From Haloimpatiens lingqiaonensis (lineage in GTDB: Bacteria; Bacillota; Clostridia; Clostridiales; Clostridiaceae), in assembly GCF_044502415.1 (NCBI RefSeq), contig NZ_CP172402.1: 64,000 bases of DNA, one strand, 5' to 3'. The stretch's first letter is position 1, and every line of letters begins with the position of its first letter. Shown here one piece after another: positions 47,331-55,944 of this stretch. A model generated the notes under the pieces. That model was not told the DNA's origin. It saw only the letters and a list, made by a program, of their open reading frames with translations, and did no database searches. Position numbers and translations under genes: made by a program.

Positions 47331-47344
47331 GTTACTTAAATCAA

Positions 47345-47373
47345 ATTATAAAAAAAAATATAATATATGTCAA
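47345..47373 (-). promoter_or_regulatory. Consensus sigma-A promoter of the alaS T-box transcript
   Basis: TTGACA, 17 nt, TATAAT: a full consensus match, starting 3 nt past the nifU2 stop codon. Confidence 0.9.
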
Positions 47374-47375
47374 TA

Positions 47376-47792
47376 TTATTCTTCACTTTCTTCACTGCCA
47401 TATTTATCTTGCCAAATTTCTAACCCTTCGGCTTGCCTATAATTATTTATAGCTTTGTGTATAGTTTGTTCTGCCAATACTGAACAATGAATCTTTGAAG
47501 GTGGCAAACCTTCTAATGCCTCAATAACAGATTTGTTAGTTATGTTCCATGCTTCCTCTAAGGTTTTACCCTTTATAAGTTCTGTAGCTATACTAGCTGC
47601 TGCTATTGCAGAACCACATCCAAAAGCTTTAAATTTAACATCTTTTATTATATTATTCTCTATGATGAAATAAAATTTCATTACATCTCCACATTTTGGA
47701 TCTCCATATTCCCCTATAGCATCTGCATTAGGTAGTACCCCAACATTTCTAGGAGCATAAAAATGTTCTAAAACTTTGTCACTATACATCAT
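47376..47792 (-). CDS. NifU/IscU-type Fe-S scaffold, second copy
   Basis: 138-aa scaffold protein. The three cluster cysteines are in GDPKCGDVMK, AFGCGSAIA and KIHCSVLAEQ, all kept, so it should be functional. It is closely similar to the nifU gene on the other side of mnmA. Start at the ATG pair 9 nt after GGGAG. Last gene of the iscR operon. The C terminus (DKYGSEESEE) lacks the His-rich tail of its paralogue. Confidence 0.9.
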   Translation of the reverse strand: MMYSDKVLEHFYAPRNVGVLPNADAIGEYGDPKCGDVMKFYFIIENNIIKDVKFKAFGCGSAIAAASIATELIKGKTLEEAWNITNKSVIEALEGLPPSKIHCSVLAEQTIHKAINNYRQAEGLEIWQDKYGSEESEE

Positions 47793-47849
47793 ATTACACA
47801 TCTCCCAAACTATAAAGTTCCCTATGATAAGTATTGTCTTTGCTAAAGT

Positions 47850-48926
47850 CTATAGTATTTTTCTGATTATTCCACCACCAATTACTAAATCACCTTGATA
47901 AAATACTACTGATTGCCCTTTAGTAATAGCCCTTTGCTTCTCATCAAAAACAACTCTTACTTTTCCTTCTTTTTCTGGAATTAGTATAGCTTTTGCAGGC
48001 TTTGAAGAATACCTTATCTTAGCTTCTACTTCCATAGGCTTTTCCAAGGAATCAAAAGGAATAAAATTCATATCTCCAGCTAAAAGCTCCGTTTTAAATA
48101 TGTCCTCTTCATCTCCTAATGTAACTTCATTAGTAGTAGGATTTATATCTGTTACAAATACAGGTCTACCTAGGGCAACTCCTAAACCTTTTCTTTGTCC
48201 TATGGTGTAGTGTATTATTCCTTTATGCCTTCCCAATATATTTCCTGATTTATCTATAAAATCACCTTGTTTACTAATTCTATTAGTATAATTTTCTATA
48301 AATTTTCCATGATTATTATCTGGTATGAAACATATTTCTTGGCTATCTTTTTTGTTATGCACTTTTAGTCCTATTTTCTCTGCTATAGCCCTTATTTCTT
48401 CTTTTGTATATTTAGAACAGGGCATTAGAGTATGTGCTAACTGTTCTTGCGTTAAGTTATATAATACATAACTTTGATCCTTTTTAGGATCACATGCCTT
48501 TTTAAGAAGATATCTATCTCCTTCTTTTTCTATTCTAGCATAATGTCCTGTGGCAATATAATCTGCTCCTATAGCCCTTGCTTTTCTTAAAAAAGCTTGA
48601 AATTTAATGTGCTTATTACATGCTATGCATGGATTTGGTGTACTGCCCTTTTCATATTCATCTACAAAAGGCTTAATAACCATATCCTCAAATTCTCTTT
48701 TGAAATTCATTACATAAAATGGAATTTCTAAATTATCTGCAACCTTCCTAGCATCCTCCACCGCTGATAAACTACAACAGCTAGTTTCACATTCTTCATA
48801 TTCTTTAGTATCTGGGGCTAAACGCATCATTATGCCTATTACATCATAACCCTGTTCTTTTAAAAGATATGCAGCTACGGAGCTATCCACTCCGCCGCTC
48901 ATACCTATAATAACTTTTTTCTTCAT
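47850..48926 (-). CDS. mnmA: tRNA-specific 2-thiouridylase MnmA
   Basis: Thiolates U34 of Lys, Glu and Gln tRNAs. PP-loop GMSGGVDSSVAAYLL, catalytic Cys in NPCIACNKHIKF and the second Cys in SQEICFIPD, C-terminal beta-barrel. 358 aa. It lies between two NifU scaffold genes and after the cysteine desulfurase that supplies sulfur, a clear functional grouping. Confidence 0.97.
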   Translation of the reverse strand: MKKKVIIGMSGGVDSSVAAYLLKEQGYDVIGIMMRLAPDTKEYEECETSCCSLSAVEDARKVADNLEIPFYVMNFKREFEDMVIKPFVDEYEKGSTPNPCIACNKHIKFQAFLRKARAIGADYIATGHYARIEKEGDRYLLKKACDPKKDQSYVLYNLTQEQLAHTLMPCSKYTKEEIRAIAEKIGLKVHNKKDSQEICFIPDNNHGKFIENYTNRISKQGDFIDKSGNILGRHKGIIHYTIGQRKGLGVALGRPVFVTDINPTTNEVTLGDEEDIFKTELLAGDMNFIPFDSLEKPMEVEAKIRYSSKPAKAILIPEKEGKVRVVFDEKQRAITKGQSVVFYQGDLVIGGGIIRKIL

Positions 48927-48944
48927 AATTTTATCACCTTTATT

Positions 48945-49373
48945 TTACTCTTCTCCATGTTCATGCTCATGGGCATCTTTTTCTTCATAATCCCAAAGCT
49001 CTAAACCTTCACCTTTTCTATAATCATTTATAGCTTTATGTATAGCCTGTTCTGCTAAAACTGAACAGTGCATTTTTACTGGTGGAAGTCCATCTAAAGC
49101 TTCAGCCACTGCCTTATTAGTTAATTCCCAAGCTTCTTCTACTGTTTTTCCCTTTATAAGTTCTGTAGCCATACTAGATGAAGCTATGGCAGAACCACAT
49201 CCGAAAGTTTTAAACTTAACATCTTTAATTATATTATCTTCAACTTTTAAATAAATTTTCATTATATCACCACATTTAGGGTTACCAACTTCTCCCACCC
49301 CATTGGCATCTTGTATTTCTCCAACATTTCTTGGATTTGTAAAATGATCCATTACTTTTTCGCTGTATATCAT
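48945..49373 (-). CDS. nifU: NifU/IscU-type Fe-S cluster scaffold
   Basis: 142-aa scaffold with cysteines in GNPKCGDIMK, TFGCGSAIA and KMHCSVLAEQ. C-terminal DAHEHEHGEE is His/acid-rich, possibly metal-binding. Starts 2 nt after nifS. Builds Fe-S clusters from NifS sulfur. Confidence 0.95.
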   Translation of the reverse strand: MIYSEKVMDHFTNPRNVGEIQDANGVGEVGNPKCGDIMKIYLKVEDNIIKDVKFKTFGCGSAIASSSMATELIKGKTVEEAWELTNKAVAEALDGLPPVKMHCSVLAEQAIHKAINDYRKGEGLELWDYEEKDAHEHEHGEE

Positions 49374-49375
49374 AA

Positions 49376-50566
49376 TTATTTATCCCCTTTCTTTAAAAAA
49401 TCATCCCATAATGGTGACATTTCTCTTAATCTTTGAACTACACTAGGCACTACCTCTAACACATAGTCTACATCTTCTTCTGTGGTTCTATCACCTAATG
49501 TTAATCTTAACGAACCATGAGCTATCTCATGAGGAAGTCCTATAGCAAGAAGCACATGTGAAGGATTTAAAGAACCTGATGTACAAGCACTTCCACTAGA
49601 AGCACATATTCCTTTAGCATCTAAAAGAAGAAGTATTGATTCACCTTCTATAAATCTAAAACATACATTCACATTTCCTGCAAGTCTATCTTTTCCTGTT
49701 GGCCCATTTAATCTAGTGTATGGAACCTGTAAAAGTCCATTAATTAATTTATCTCTTAACTTAGAAAGTCTTTCATGTTCTTTTTCTAGATTTTCATTTG
49801 CTAATTCTATAGCTTTTCCAAGTCCAACTATACCAGCTATATTTTCAGTTCCTGCTCTTCTTCCTCTTTCCTGTCCACCACCATGAACTAAGTTATCTAT
49901 TCTTATACCTTTTCTTATATATAAAACTCCCACACCTTTAGGTCCATAAAATTTATGTGCTGCCATGGATAATAAATCTATCTTCATATCCTTAACATCT
50001 ATTTTTTCATGTCCTACCGCTTGCACTGCATCTGTATGAAAGAATATTCTTTTTTCTCTGCAGATTTCTCCTATTTCCTTTATTGGCTGTATAGTTCCTA
50101 TTTCGTTATTTGCATACATTATTGAAACTAATATAGTTTTATCAGTTATAGCATTTTTTAAGTCTTCTATACTGATTTTGCCCTCTTCATCCACTGGAAG
50201 ATAAGTTACTTCAAAACCATTTCTCTCTAAAAACTCACAGGCATGAAGTATAGCGTGGTGTTCTATTTTAGTAGTTATTATATGATTTCCTCTATGCTTA
50301 TTTGCAAAAGCAATTCCTTTTAAAGCCCAGTTATCAGCTTCTGAACCTCCACCAGTAAAAAACACTTCAGCTGGCTCACAATTTATAACTTTAGCTACTC
50401 TTTCTCTAGCTAAATCTATAGCTTTCTTTGTTCCCCTTGATAATGAATATATGGATGAAGGATTTCCAAATTCTTGTGTGAAATAAGGAATCATTTCTTC
50501 CAAAACCTCTGGTTTTGTATATGTAGTAGCTGCATAATCCATATAAATTCTTTTATTGTTTTCCAT
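49376..50566 (-). CDS. nifS: Cysteine desulfurase NifS/IscS
   Basis: PLP enzyme giving sulfur to Fe-S scaffolds and MnmA. N-terminal MDYAATTYTKPEV; PLP Lys in SMAAHKFYGPKG; catalytic Cys in ASSGSACTSG; 396 aa. Second gene of the iscR operon. Confidence 0.97.
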   Translation of the reverse strand: MENNKRIYMDYAATTYTKPEVLEEMIPYFTQEFGNPSSIYSLSRGTKKAIDLARERVAKVINCEPAEVFFTGGGSEADNWALKGIAFANKHRGNHIITTKIEHHAILHACEFLERNGFEVTYLPVDEEGKISIEDLKNAITDKTILVSIMYANNEIGTIQPIKEIGEICREKRIFFHTDAVQAVGHEKIDVKDMKIDLLSMAAHKFYGPKGVGVLYIRKGIRIDNLVHGGGQERGRRAGTENIAGIVGLGKAIELANENLEKEHERLSKLRDKLINGLLQVPYTRLNGPTGKDRLAGNVNVCFRFIEGESILLLLDAKGICASSGSACTSGSLNPSHVLLAIGLPHEIAHGSLRLTLGDRTTEEDVDYVLEVVPSVVQRLREMSPLWDDFLKKGDK

Positions 50567-50578
50567 TTATATCACTCC

Positions 50579-50998
50579 CTACTTTTCATTCATTCTTTTA
50601 TAGTCATCTACAATGTCTTGTAGCGTTACTGATCTCGTTACACCATCTATGCTTTCCTTTATCTTTTTCCACAAAAGCCTAGTGGCACAACACTCTATAT
50701 TATTGCATTTATTTCCTTCAAGGCAACCAGATATTTCTACTGGTCCCTCTAAAACTTCCATTATATCAAATATGGTTATATCTTTTGGTTCTTTATTTAA
50801 AACATATCCACCCTGTGCACCTCTAATACTTTTTATAAGCTTTGCCTTTCTTAAAGGTGAAAATAACTGTTCTAAATAATATTCAGATATATCCTGTCTT
50901 TCTGAAATAGACTTTATAGATACAGGATTTTTTCCATAATTTATGGCTAAATCCACCATAGCCTTCACCCCATATCTACCTTTAGTAGATAATTTCAT
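50579..50998 (-). CDS. iscR: Rrf2 family regulator IscR-like
   Basis: 139-aa repressor with winged helix (MKLSTKGRYGVKAMVDLA, QGGYVLNK). The cluster cysteines are in GCLEGNKCNNIECC. The family senses Fe-S status and represses its own isc operon. It has a consensus promoter with an inverted repeat just downstream of the -10 (below). Confidence 0.93.
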   Translation of the reverse strand: MKLSTKGRYGVKAMVDLAINYGKNPVSIKSISERQDISEYYLEQLFSPLRKAKLIKSIRGAQGGYVLNKEPKDITIFDIMEVLEGPVEISGCLEGNKCNNIECCATRLLWKKIKESIDGVTRSVTLQDIVDDYKRMNEK

Positions 50999-51015
50999 TC
51001 AATCACCTCTTAATG

Positions 51016-51073
51016 CCGAGTCTTTCACTCAACTTTCTAAATAAATAATATCAAACCCGACCATTCTTGTCAA
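51016..51073 (-). promoter_or_regulatory. iscR promoter with candidate operator
   Basis: TTGACA, 17 nt, TATTAT at 51045-51073. 12 nt downstream is TTGAGT-GAAAG-ACTCGG, an interrupted palindrome placed where a repressor would block transcription. The operator assignment to IscR is inference. Confidence 0.7.
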
Positions 51074-51078
51074 CATTA

Positions 51079-51112
51079 AAATATAAAAGGTAAGATTAAA
51101 TCTTACCTTTTA
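51079..51112 (-). terminator. Terminator after rarA
   Basis: AAAAGGTAAGATT / AATCTTACCTTTT stem with T-rich tail, overlapping the rarA stop. Confidence 0.85.
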
Positions 51113-52367
51113 TTTTATCCCAATATTCTTTTGCATTTCTTTCTAATTTATTGTTACCTGGTTCATAGTATGTATTACCTTCAATACTACTAGGCATGTA
51201 TTGCTGCTGTATATAGCTATTTGGATAATCATGAGGATATTTATAATTTTGCATTCTACCTAAACTTTCAGCCCCTTTATAGTGTCCATCTCTTATATTA
51301 GATGGTATTTCACTAATATAACTTTTCTCCAAATCCTCCAATGCCCTATCTATAGCTACCAACGCCGAATTAGATTTTGGTGCCGTAGCCAAAAGTATTA
51401 CTGCTTCAGCAAGAGGTATTTTAGCCTCTGGAAAACCCAATTGCATAGCAGCATCAGTACAGGATTTTACTATAGTTATAGCATTAGGATATGCAAGTCC
51501 AATGTCTTCTGCTGCTATAACCAATAACCTTCTGCATATAGATATTAAGTCTCCTACTTTTATTAATCTAGCCAAATAATGCAGTGAAGCATCCACATGG
51601 CTTCCCCTTATGGATTTTTGAAATGCACTTAAAATATCGTAATGACTTTCACCATTTCCGTCATAATTTAATATTTTAGCTGCACAACAATTTTTAACCA
51701 CTTCCTCATCTATATTTAGTATGCCTTGGTCATTTATATCCGTTGTATTTATACATAATTCCAAAATATTTATAGCCCTTCGCAAGTCTCCATCACTTAA
51801 GGTGGCTATGTAAGATAATATTTTTTTATCAGCTTTTATGTTTATATTTTTAAAATCCTTTTTAGCTAATTCTAAGGCCCTTTCTAATGCAATTTCTATG
51901 TGTTCATGTCCTATAGGCTTGAATTCAAAAACTGCAGACCTACTTAAAATAGCCTTATACACATAATGAAATGGATTCTCCGTAGTGCTGGCTATTAATG
52001 TTATTTTGCCATTTTCCATAAATTCTAATAAAGATTGCTGCTGTTTTTTATTGAAATTTTGTATTTCATCTAAGTACAATATAACTCCATTTAAATTCAT
52101 TAAACTATCAAGTTCATCTACAATATCCTTAATATCCTTTAAAGAAGCATTGGTAGCATTTAATTTATAAAAGCTTTTATTAGATGCTTTTGCCATCAAA
52201 TTTGCTACAGTGGTTTTCCCCACTCCCGGTGGTCCATAAAATATGCTATTAGTAATCTTTCCTGTGGAAAGCATCTTATTTAAAATTTTGCCTTTGCCCA
52301 AAAGATGTTCTTGTCCTACCACCTCTTCTATAGAATTTGGTCGTATACTATCTGCTAAAGGTTTCAA
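51096..52367 (-). CDS. rarA: Replication-associated recombination protein RarA (MgsA)
   Basis: Clamp-loader-like AAA+ ATPase acting at stalled forks. Walker A FYGPPGVGKTT, Walker B LYLDEIQNF, sensor 1 ASTTENP, sensor 2 GDLRRAINILE. C-terminal MgsA domain GSHVDASLHYLARL. Start TTG (MKPLADSIRP), 7 nt after GGAGGG; 423 aa. Confidence 0.94.
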   Translation of the reverse strand: MKPLADSIRPNSIEEVVGQEHLLGKGKILNKMLSTGKITNSIFYGPPGVGKTTVANLMAKASNKSFYKLNATNASLKDIKDIVDELDSLMNLNGVILYLDEIQNFNKKQQQSLLEFMENGKITLIASTTENPFHYVYKAILSRSAVFEFKPIGHEHIEIALERALELAKKDFKNINIKADKKILSYIATLSDGDLRRAINILELCINTTDINDQGILNIDEEVVKNCCAAKILNYDGNGESHYDILSAFQKSIRGSHVDASLHYLARLIKVGDLISICRRLLVIAAEDIGLAYPNAITIVKSCTDAAMQLGFPEAKIPLAEAVILLATAPKSNSALVAIDRALEDLEKSYISEIPSNIRDGHYKGAESLGRMQNYKYPHDYPNSYIQQQYMPSSIEGNTYYEPGNNKLERNAKEYWDKIKGKI

Positions 52368-52526
52368 AAAAATCCCTCCAAAGTCCTCATATATTTTCAT
52401 ACTATTTTAGATAATTATGATTTTTTCAAGCACTTCACGAAATCTATCCACTTACTAATACTTAAGTGGGACTTCTTGCTTAAATTAAGTTTATATAAGA
52501 ATATTTTTAGTATTAAAGACTAAGGA

Positions 52527-53108
52527 TCAGTAGTTAATAGTAAATAACTTTTCAGCACTTACAGCCATTATTTTGTGTCCTTCATAATTAGGATGTATTC
52601 CATCTGTATAATATCTATAGTCTTTATTCTCTATTATTTTTTCTACAAACGCCTTATAAAAATCTATATATTTATATCCATTTAATTTACAATCTTCTAT
52701 TATTTTCTCTCTATAATTCATTATCTTACTATTCACATTTTCATAATCCACTTCTTTAGTCCATTTAGCTCTTGCCATATTAGGTTCTGTAGGTATTTGT
52801 ATACCTATTATAGGTTCTATACCGTGTTCCTTAGCTTCCTTAGCTAAAAGGTTTATATTTTCCTGAACATTTTTTAAATTATAACCTGAAATAAAATCAT
52901 TAGTACCACCCATTATTATAACTTTATCTGGATAATTTAAAATAATATCTTCATAGGATCTGGCTAACATTCCCGCAGTAGTATCTCCATTTATTCCCCT
53001 ATTTACAAAATCTATTTTTAGTTTCTCTTTTAATATTTCCATCCACGTATGTCTTTTCATTACTCCAAATCCATAAGTTAAACTATCTCCAATACAAATT
53101 ACTTTCAT
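52527..53108 (-). CDS. SGNH/GDSL-family hydrolase
   Basis: 193-aa esterase-like hydrolase without signal peptide. Block I IGDSLTYGFG (catalytic Ser), block III GGTNDF, block V DGIHPNYEGH (Asp-His). Acyl substrate unknown; lysophospholipase/thioesterase TesA-like. Downstream of it are 125 bases with no feature I can support. Confidence 0.88.
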   Translation of the reverse strand: MKVICIGDSLTYGFGVMKRHTWMEILKEKLKIDFVNRGINGDTTAGMLARSYEDIILNYPDKVIIMGGTNDFISGYNLKNVQENINLLAKEAKEHGIEPIIGIQIPTEPNMARAKWTKEVDYENVNSKIMNYREKIIEDCKLNGYKYIDFYKAFVEKIIENKDYRYYTDGIHPNYEGHKIMAVSAEKLFTINY

Positions 53109-53133
53109 TATAATGCTCCTTTATGTTATTTAC

Positions 53134-53249
53134 TCAACTTTTGCATATAGATTTTAAGCTCTACACTATAATAAATAAGGTGCTAGTACCTAACTAAGTA
53201 TTACTTGACTGTAAGTTTTATATTTTTATTTTATAACTGCGAAAGTTGA
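53134..53249. repeat. 116-bp MITE-like element, copy A
   Basis: Terminal inverted repeats TCAACTTTTGCA and TGCGAAAGTTGA (11 of 12 match). A left-end core ATTTTAAGCTCTACACTATA is shared with copy B. Flanked by TTATTTAC and ATTATTTAT, a possible 7-bp target duplication (TTATTTA). Sits 1 base after the HNH gene stop. Confidence 0.75.
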
Positions 53250-53250
53250 A

Positions 53251-53673
53251 TTATTTATTTAAAAATATCTCTTCTTCTGGTATGTTCCACCATTCCTTAT
53301 AGTTCTCATCTATCATAAATCCGTAATAAAATTTGCCACCCATGAGCTTTTTTATCACATCTTCAGTTTTATACCCCTTATTATACTTTGCCAAATCATT
53401 TACCAGTACTTTAGCTTGCCTTGGATTTATTTCTAAAATCTTTACAATATCATTTATAGCATAATATTCTTCACTTAACCTATTAAACAATTCATTTTGC
53501 ATACTGATTTTATAGTTCAAATCTACAATTCTATTTTTATGAGGCCCATTTTTCCCTCTATGATGCTCCGAACATAAATATATAAAATTTAAAGGAAAAT
53601 CAAATCCTCCTGAATTTTTAAATACAATGTGATGTCTTTCTCCAGCCTTGCCACATACAACACAACTTTTCAA
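53251..53673 (-). CDS. HNH-like zinc-binding protein
   Basis: 140 aa. N-terminal MKSCVVCGKAGERHHIVFK, then YLCSEHHRGKNGPHKNR: paired Cys and HH/HHxGxxGPH pattern of small HNH nucleases. The second half (RQAKVLVNDLAKYNKGYKTEDVIKKLMGG) is helical. Start TTG 7 nt after GGAGG. Nuclease activity is inference. Confidence 0.75.
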   Translation of the reverse strand: MKSCVVCGKAGERHHIVFKNSGGFDFPLNFIYLCSEHHRGKNGPHKNRIVDLNYKISMQNELFNRLSEEYYAINDIVKILEINPRQAKVLVNDLAKYNKGYKTEDVIKKLMGGKFYYGFMIDENYKEWWNIPEEEIFLNK

Positions 53674-53724
53674 AACATCGCCTCCTACATAGTATATTAT
53701 ACCATCAATCATATTTTTTTAACA

Positions 53725-53779
53725 AAATAAAAAAAAGATATAAAATAACCAATTCCATTGAACTGCCTATTTTATATCT
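53725..53779 (-). terminator. Terminator after the zinc-ribbon gene
   Basis: AGATATAAAATA / TATTTTATATCT stem, 19-nt loop, TTTTTTTT tail on the minus strand. Confidence 0.8.
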
Positions 53780-53827
53780 ATAAAATTATATTTAAATAAA
53801 CATTAATTAAAGTTTATATAATTCAAA

Positions 53828-53986
53828 TTAATCTCTTGCTCTGTTTTGTTGTTTTCTTTGTCTTCTACACTCTGGGCATCTTTTTGGTTCATTTTCAAAG
53901 CCTTTTTCTTTGTAAAATTCTTGCTCACCCTCTGTAAAGACAAATTCCTTACCACAATCTTTGCAAACTAAAGTTTTATCTGCCAT
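53828..53986 (-). CDS. Small treble-clef zinc-ribbon protein (zf-trcl type)
   Basis: 52 residues: MADKTLVCKDCGKEF, then GEQEFYKEKGFENEPKRC and a basic tail. Two CxxC knuckles (CKDC, CPEC) bind one zinc. Pattern matches the probable zinc-ribbon domain zf-trcl; function unknown. TAGGAGG 7 nt before ATG, own promoter and structured leader. Confidence 0.88.
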   Translation of the reverse strand: MADKTLVCKDCGKEFVFTEGEQEFYKEKGFENEPKRCPECRRQRKQQNRARD

Positions 53987-54005
53987 AAAAAAACCTCCTA
54001 AACCT

Positions 54006-54074
54006 GGATTTAACGATTTAAGAACATGTTTCTCTCCAAATCTAGGAGTAAATTTTCTTAAAAAAGTTAAATCA
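54006..54074 (-). ncRNA. Structured 5' leader of the zinc-ribbon gene
   Basis: Three nested stems: GATTTAAC/GTTAAATC (outer), TTTAAGAA/TTCTTAAA, CTCC/GGAG with 7-nt loop. Begins about 10 nt after the predicted transcription start and ends 20 nt before the ATG. No known riboswitch class recognised. Confidence 0.55.
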
Positions 54075-54087
54075 CTATTTTTTACTT

Positions 54088-54116
54088 ATTATACCATATA
54101 TTAATAGTTTATTCAA
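54088..54116 (-). promoter_or_regulatory. Predicted promoter of the zinc-ribbon gene
   Basis: TTGAAT, 17 nt, TATAAT. Confidence 0.8.
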
Positions 54117-54154
54117 TACTTGTGTATATACGCAAGTGGTAATTTAAAATGTAA

Positions 54155-54267
54155 AATTGAAAATTCAAAATAAAGGATAAAACTTCTTTAGGTGAGTTTT
54201 TGAAAACGGAAAATATGAATTAAAGAAATTACCTAAGAATTTCAACCTTCATTGATAATTGCTCATT
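54155..54267. repeat. Imperfect inverted repeat, MITE-like
   Basis: Two arms of about 46 bases (54155-54200 and 54222-54267) are complementary with mismatches and small gaps. Shared blocks in order: CAA-T-AAGG, AAA, TTCTT, AGGT. 21-base centre. Lies between the zinc-ribbon promoter and the stop of the next gene. Confidence 0.5.
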
Positions 54268-54290
54268 AAAATTTATATACAAAAATTGAA

Positions 54291-55115
54291 TTATATATAT
54301 ATAGCTATTGGTATTGTTTCTATAAAATTATATTCTTCTATATCCCTTAGCTGATCTTTTTTAGTATTTTTCATAAATCCTTTATAGTCTGCATCATTTA
54401 ACATATCCTCTAAACAATCAAAACTTCCACCAATTCTCAAAGCTCTTTCTTTTTCTGCTTTACTACTGCAAAAATTTATTACCTTTGCAAATACAAACAA
54501 TTCACTGTTCATTAAATGCTCAATATTACCTCGTATATACTCTGTTTTCAATGGTAATATAAATTTTACATTAGTTCCAAGAAAATCTTCTGATAAATAT
54601 TTAATACTTTTATTCTCTTTAATATAATTCATCTGATCCTTAATGGCTTTTAAAAATTTATCCTTTTGCGAATCATCCTGTCCCCTTATTATTTTTTCTG
54701 CCTCCATAATATTTATCATTTCTTCTATATTATGAACTGCAGATGTTTTATTAATTTTAGAATTAATCAATATATAATCATTATTTTCTACACTTTCTAA
54801 ATCCTTTGCATTATTCACATGCTTAAGCATTCCATTATCTTCTAATGCATCTAAAACACTAATAAAGGTTTCTATTAGTATAGAGACTCTTTCATCTATT
54901 CTTTCTCTTGAATATTCATTTAGTACCTGTATAGATAAATCCCCTTCTACATACTTACCTTCCATAACATTACTTAAAGGCGTAGTTAATTTTACTATAC
55001 ACTGCTTTTTTCTAGTTATACTTTTTATGTTCACATATTTTTTTATAATTATAGTATATATATCATTTATGGCATTTTGGTTTAAATAAAAAGGTATTGC
55101 TATTTTATCGCTCAA
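54291..55115 (-). CDS. Hypothetical protein, 274 aa
   Basis: TTG start 8 nt after GGAG. Soluble, charged, no signal peptide or membrane helix. N-terminal PFYLNQNAINDIYTIIIKKY, middle acidic helices (about 70-175), C-terminal beta-rich FILPLKTEYIRGNIEHLMNS and FVFAKVINFCSS. I do not recognise a family. It stands alone in a repeat-rich stretch. Confidence 0.7.
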   Translation of the reverse strand: MSDKIAIPFYLNQNAINDIYTIIIKKYVNIKSITRKKQCIVKLTTPLSNVMEGKYVEGDLSIQVLNEYSRERIDERVSILIETFISVLDALEDNGMLKHVNNAKDLESVENNDYILINSKINKTSAVHNIEEMINIMEAEKIIRGQDDSQKDKFLKAIKDQMNYIKENKSIKYLSEDFLGTNVKFILPLKTEYIRGNIEHLMNSELFVFAKVINFCSSKAEKERALRIGGSFDCLEDMLNDADYKGFMKNTKKDQLRDIEEYNFIETIPIAIYI

Positions 55116-55185
55116 CCATACCTCTCCTTAGCATTACTCCCATATTATTCTATAAGTGTAAATATGCTTTTAGAACATGAACTTT

Positions 55186-55716
55186 TTATTTATTATTATA
55201 GCAATCTAATATTTCTCCATAATAAATAGTATGAACATCTCCTGGTGTATACCATTTACTATCTTCTTCCTTATACCATTTGCTTTTTATATCTTCATCT
55301 AATAAATTAATGTCCATTTTATGTTTATAAATTATTTTACATTCATATATCATTCCACAATTTTCTATAGAAGGAGATTTAACCTTATTACTCTCTTTCA
55401 TAATTAAATTGCATTCTTTAAATTTATCATAATCTCTTCCTGATTTACTTCCACAGAATCCCATAGACTTTTTCATGCTGTCATCCATAGGTATAGATAC
55501 AGTAAAATCTTCAGCATTCTCTAACAATTTATGAGTATGTCTTGACTCTCTCACAAGTACTATAAACACAGGTCTTCCCCATTCATAGCCTATGTTTCCC
55601 CATCCTATAGTCATAGTATTTGTATTTTCGTCCCTATCCCTAACTGTTAAAAATGCACCCTTATGTTGTAATTTTTTTAAGGCTTCCTCCAAATTTAAAG
55701 TATAATTACTCTCCAT
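55186..55716 (-). CDS. Flavin reductase-like FMN-binding protein
   Basis: 176-aa split-barrel flavoprotein. Motifs NTMTIGWGNIGYEWGRP and FTVSIPMDDSMKKSMGFCG with GRDYDKF are typical of the anaerobe flavin reductase/flavoredoxin group. Start MESNYTLNL, after AAAGGGAG. Electron partner unknown. Confidence 0.85.
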   Translation of the reverse strand: MESNYTLNLEEALKKLQHKGAFLTVRDRDENTNTMTIGWGNIGYEWGRPVFIVLVRESRHTHKLLENAEDFTVSIPMDDSMKKSMGFCGSKSGRDYDKFKECNLIMKESNKVKSPSIENCGMIYECKIIYKHKMDINLLDEDIKSKWYKEEDSKWYTPGDVHTIYYGEILDCYNNK

Positions 55717-55889
55717 AATATCGCTCCCTTTATAATTTTTTATTATACACTTACCTATACTCCACTTGTTCAATCTTAAGTGAGGGTTTATTATTTATAT
55801 TTTCTATATTATATTTTAACATATCTTGCATTCACTTCTCAAATATAGAAGATTTCTTTAAACATTTATTTTCTAATAGAATATTTCTA

Positions 55890-55937
55890 TAAAAAAATTC
55901 TAAGCCTCGTCTTAAAATTATCATAAAGCTTAGAATT
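55890..55937 (-). terminator. Probable terminator of the AEC transporter transcript
   Basis: AATTCTAAGC / GCTTAGAATT with TTTTTTT tail, 340 nt beyond the AEC stop and separated from it by repeat copies B. Confidence 0.65.
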
Positions 55938-55944
55938 AATTATT

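Noticed and set aside
52401..52526. Possible small gene or terminator between SGNH hydrolase and rarA
   Set aside because: No convincing start, hairpin or promoter seen.
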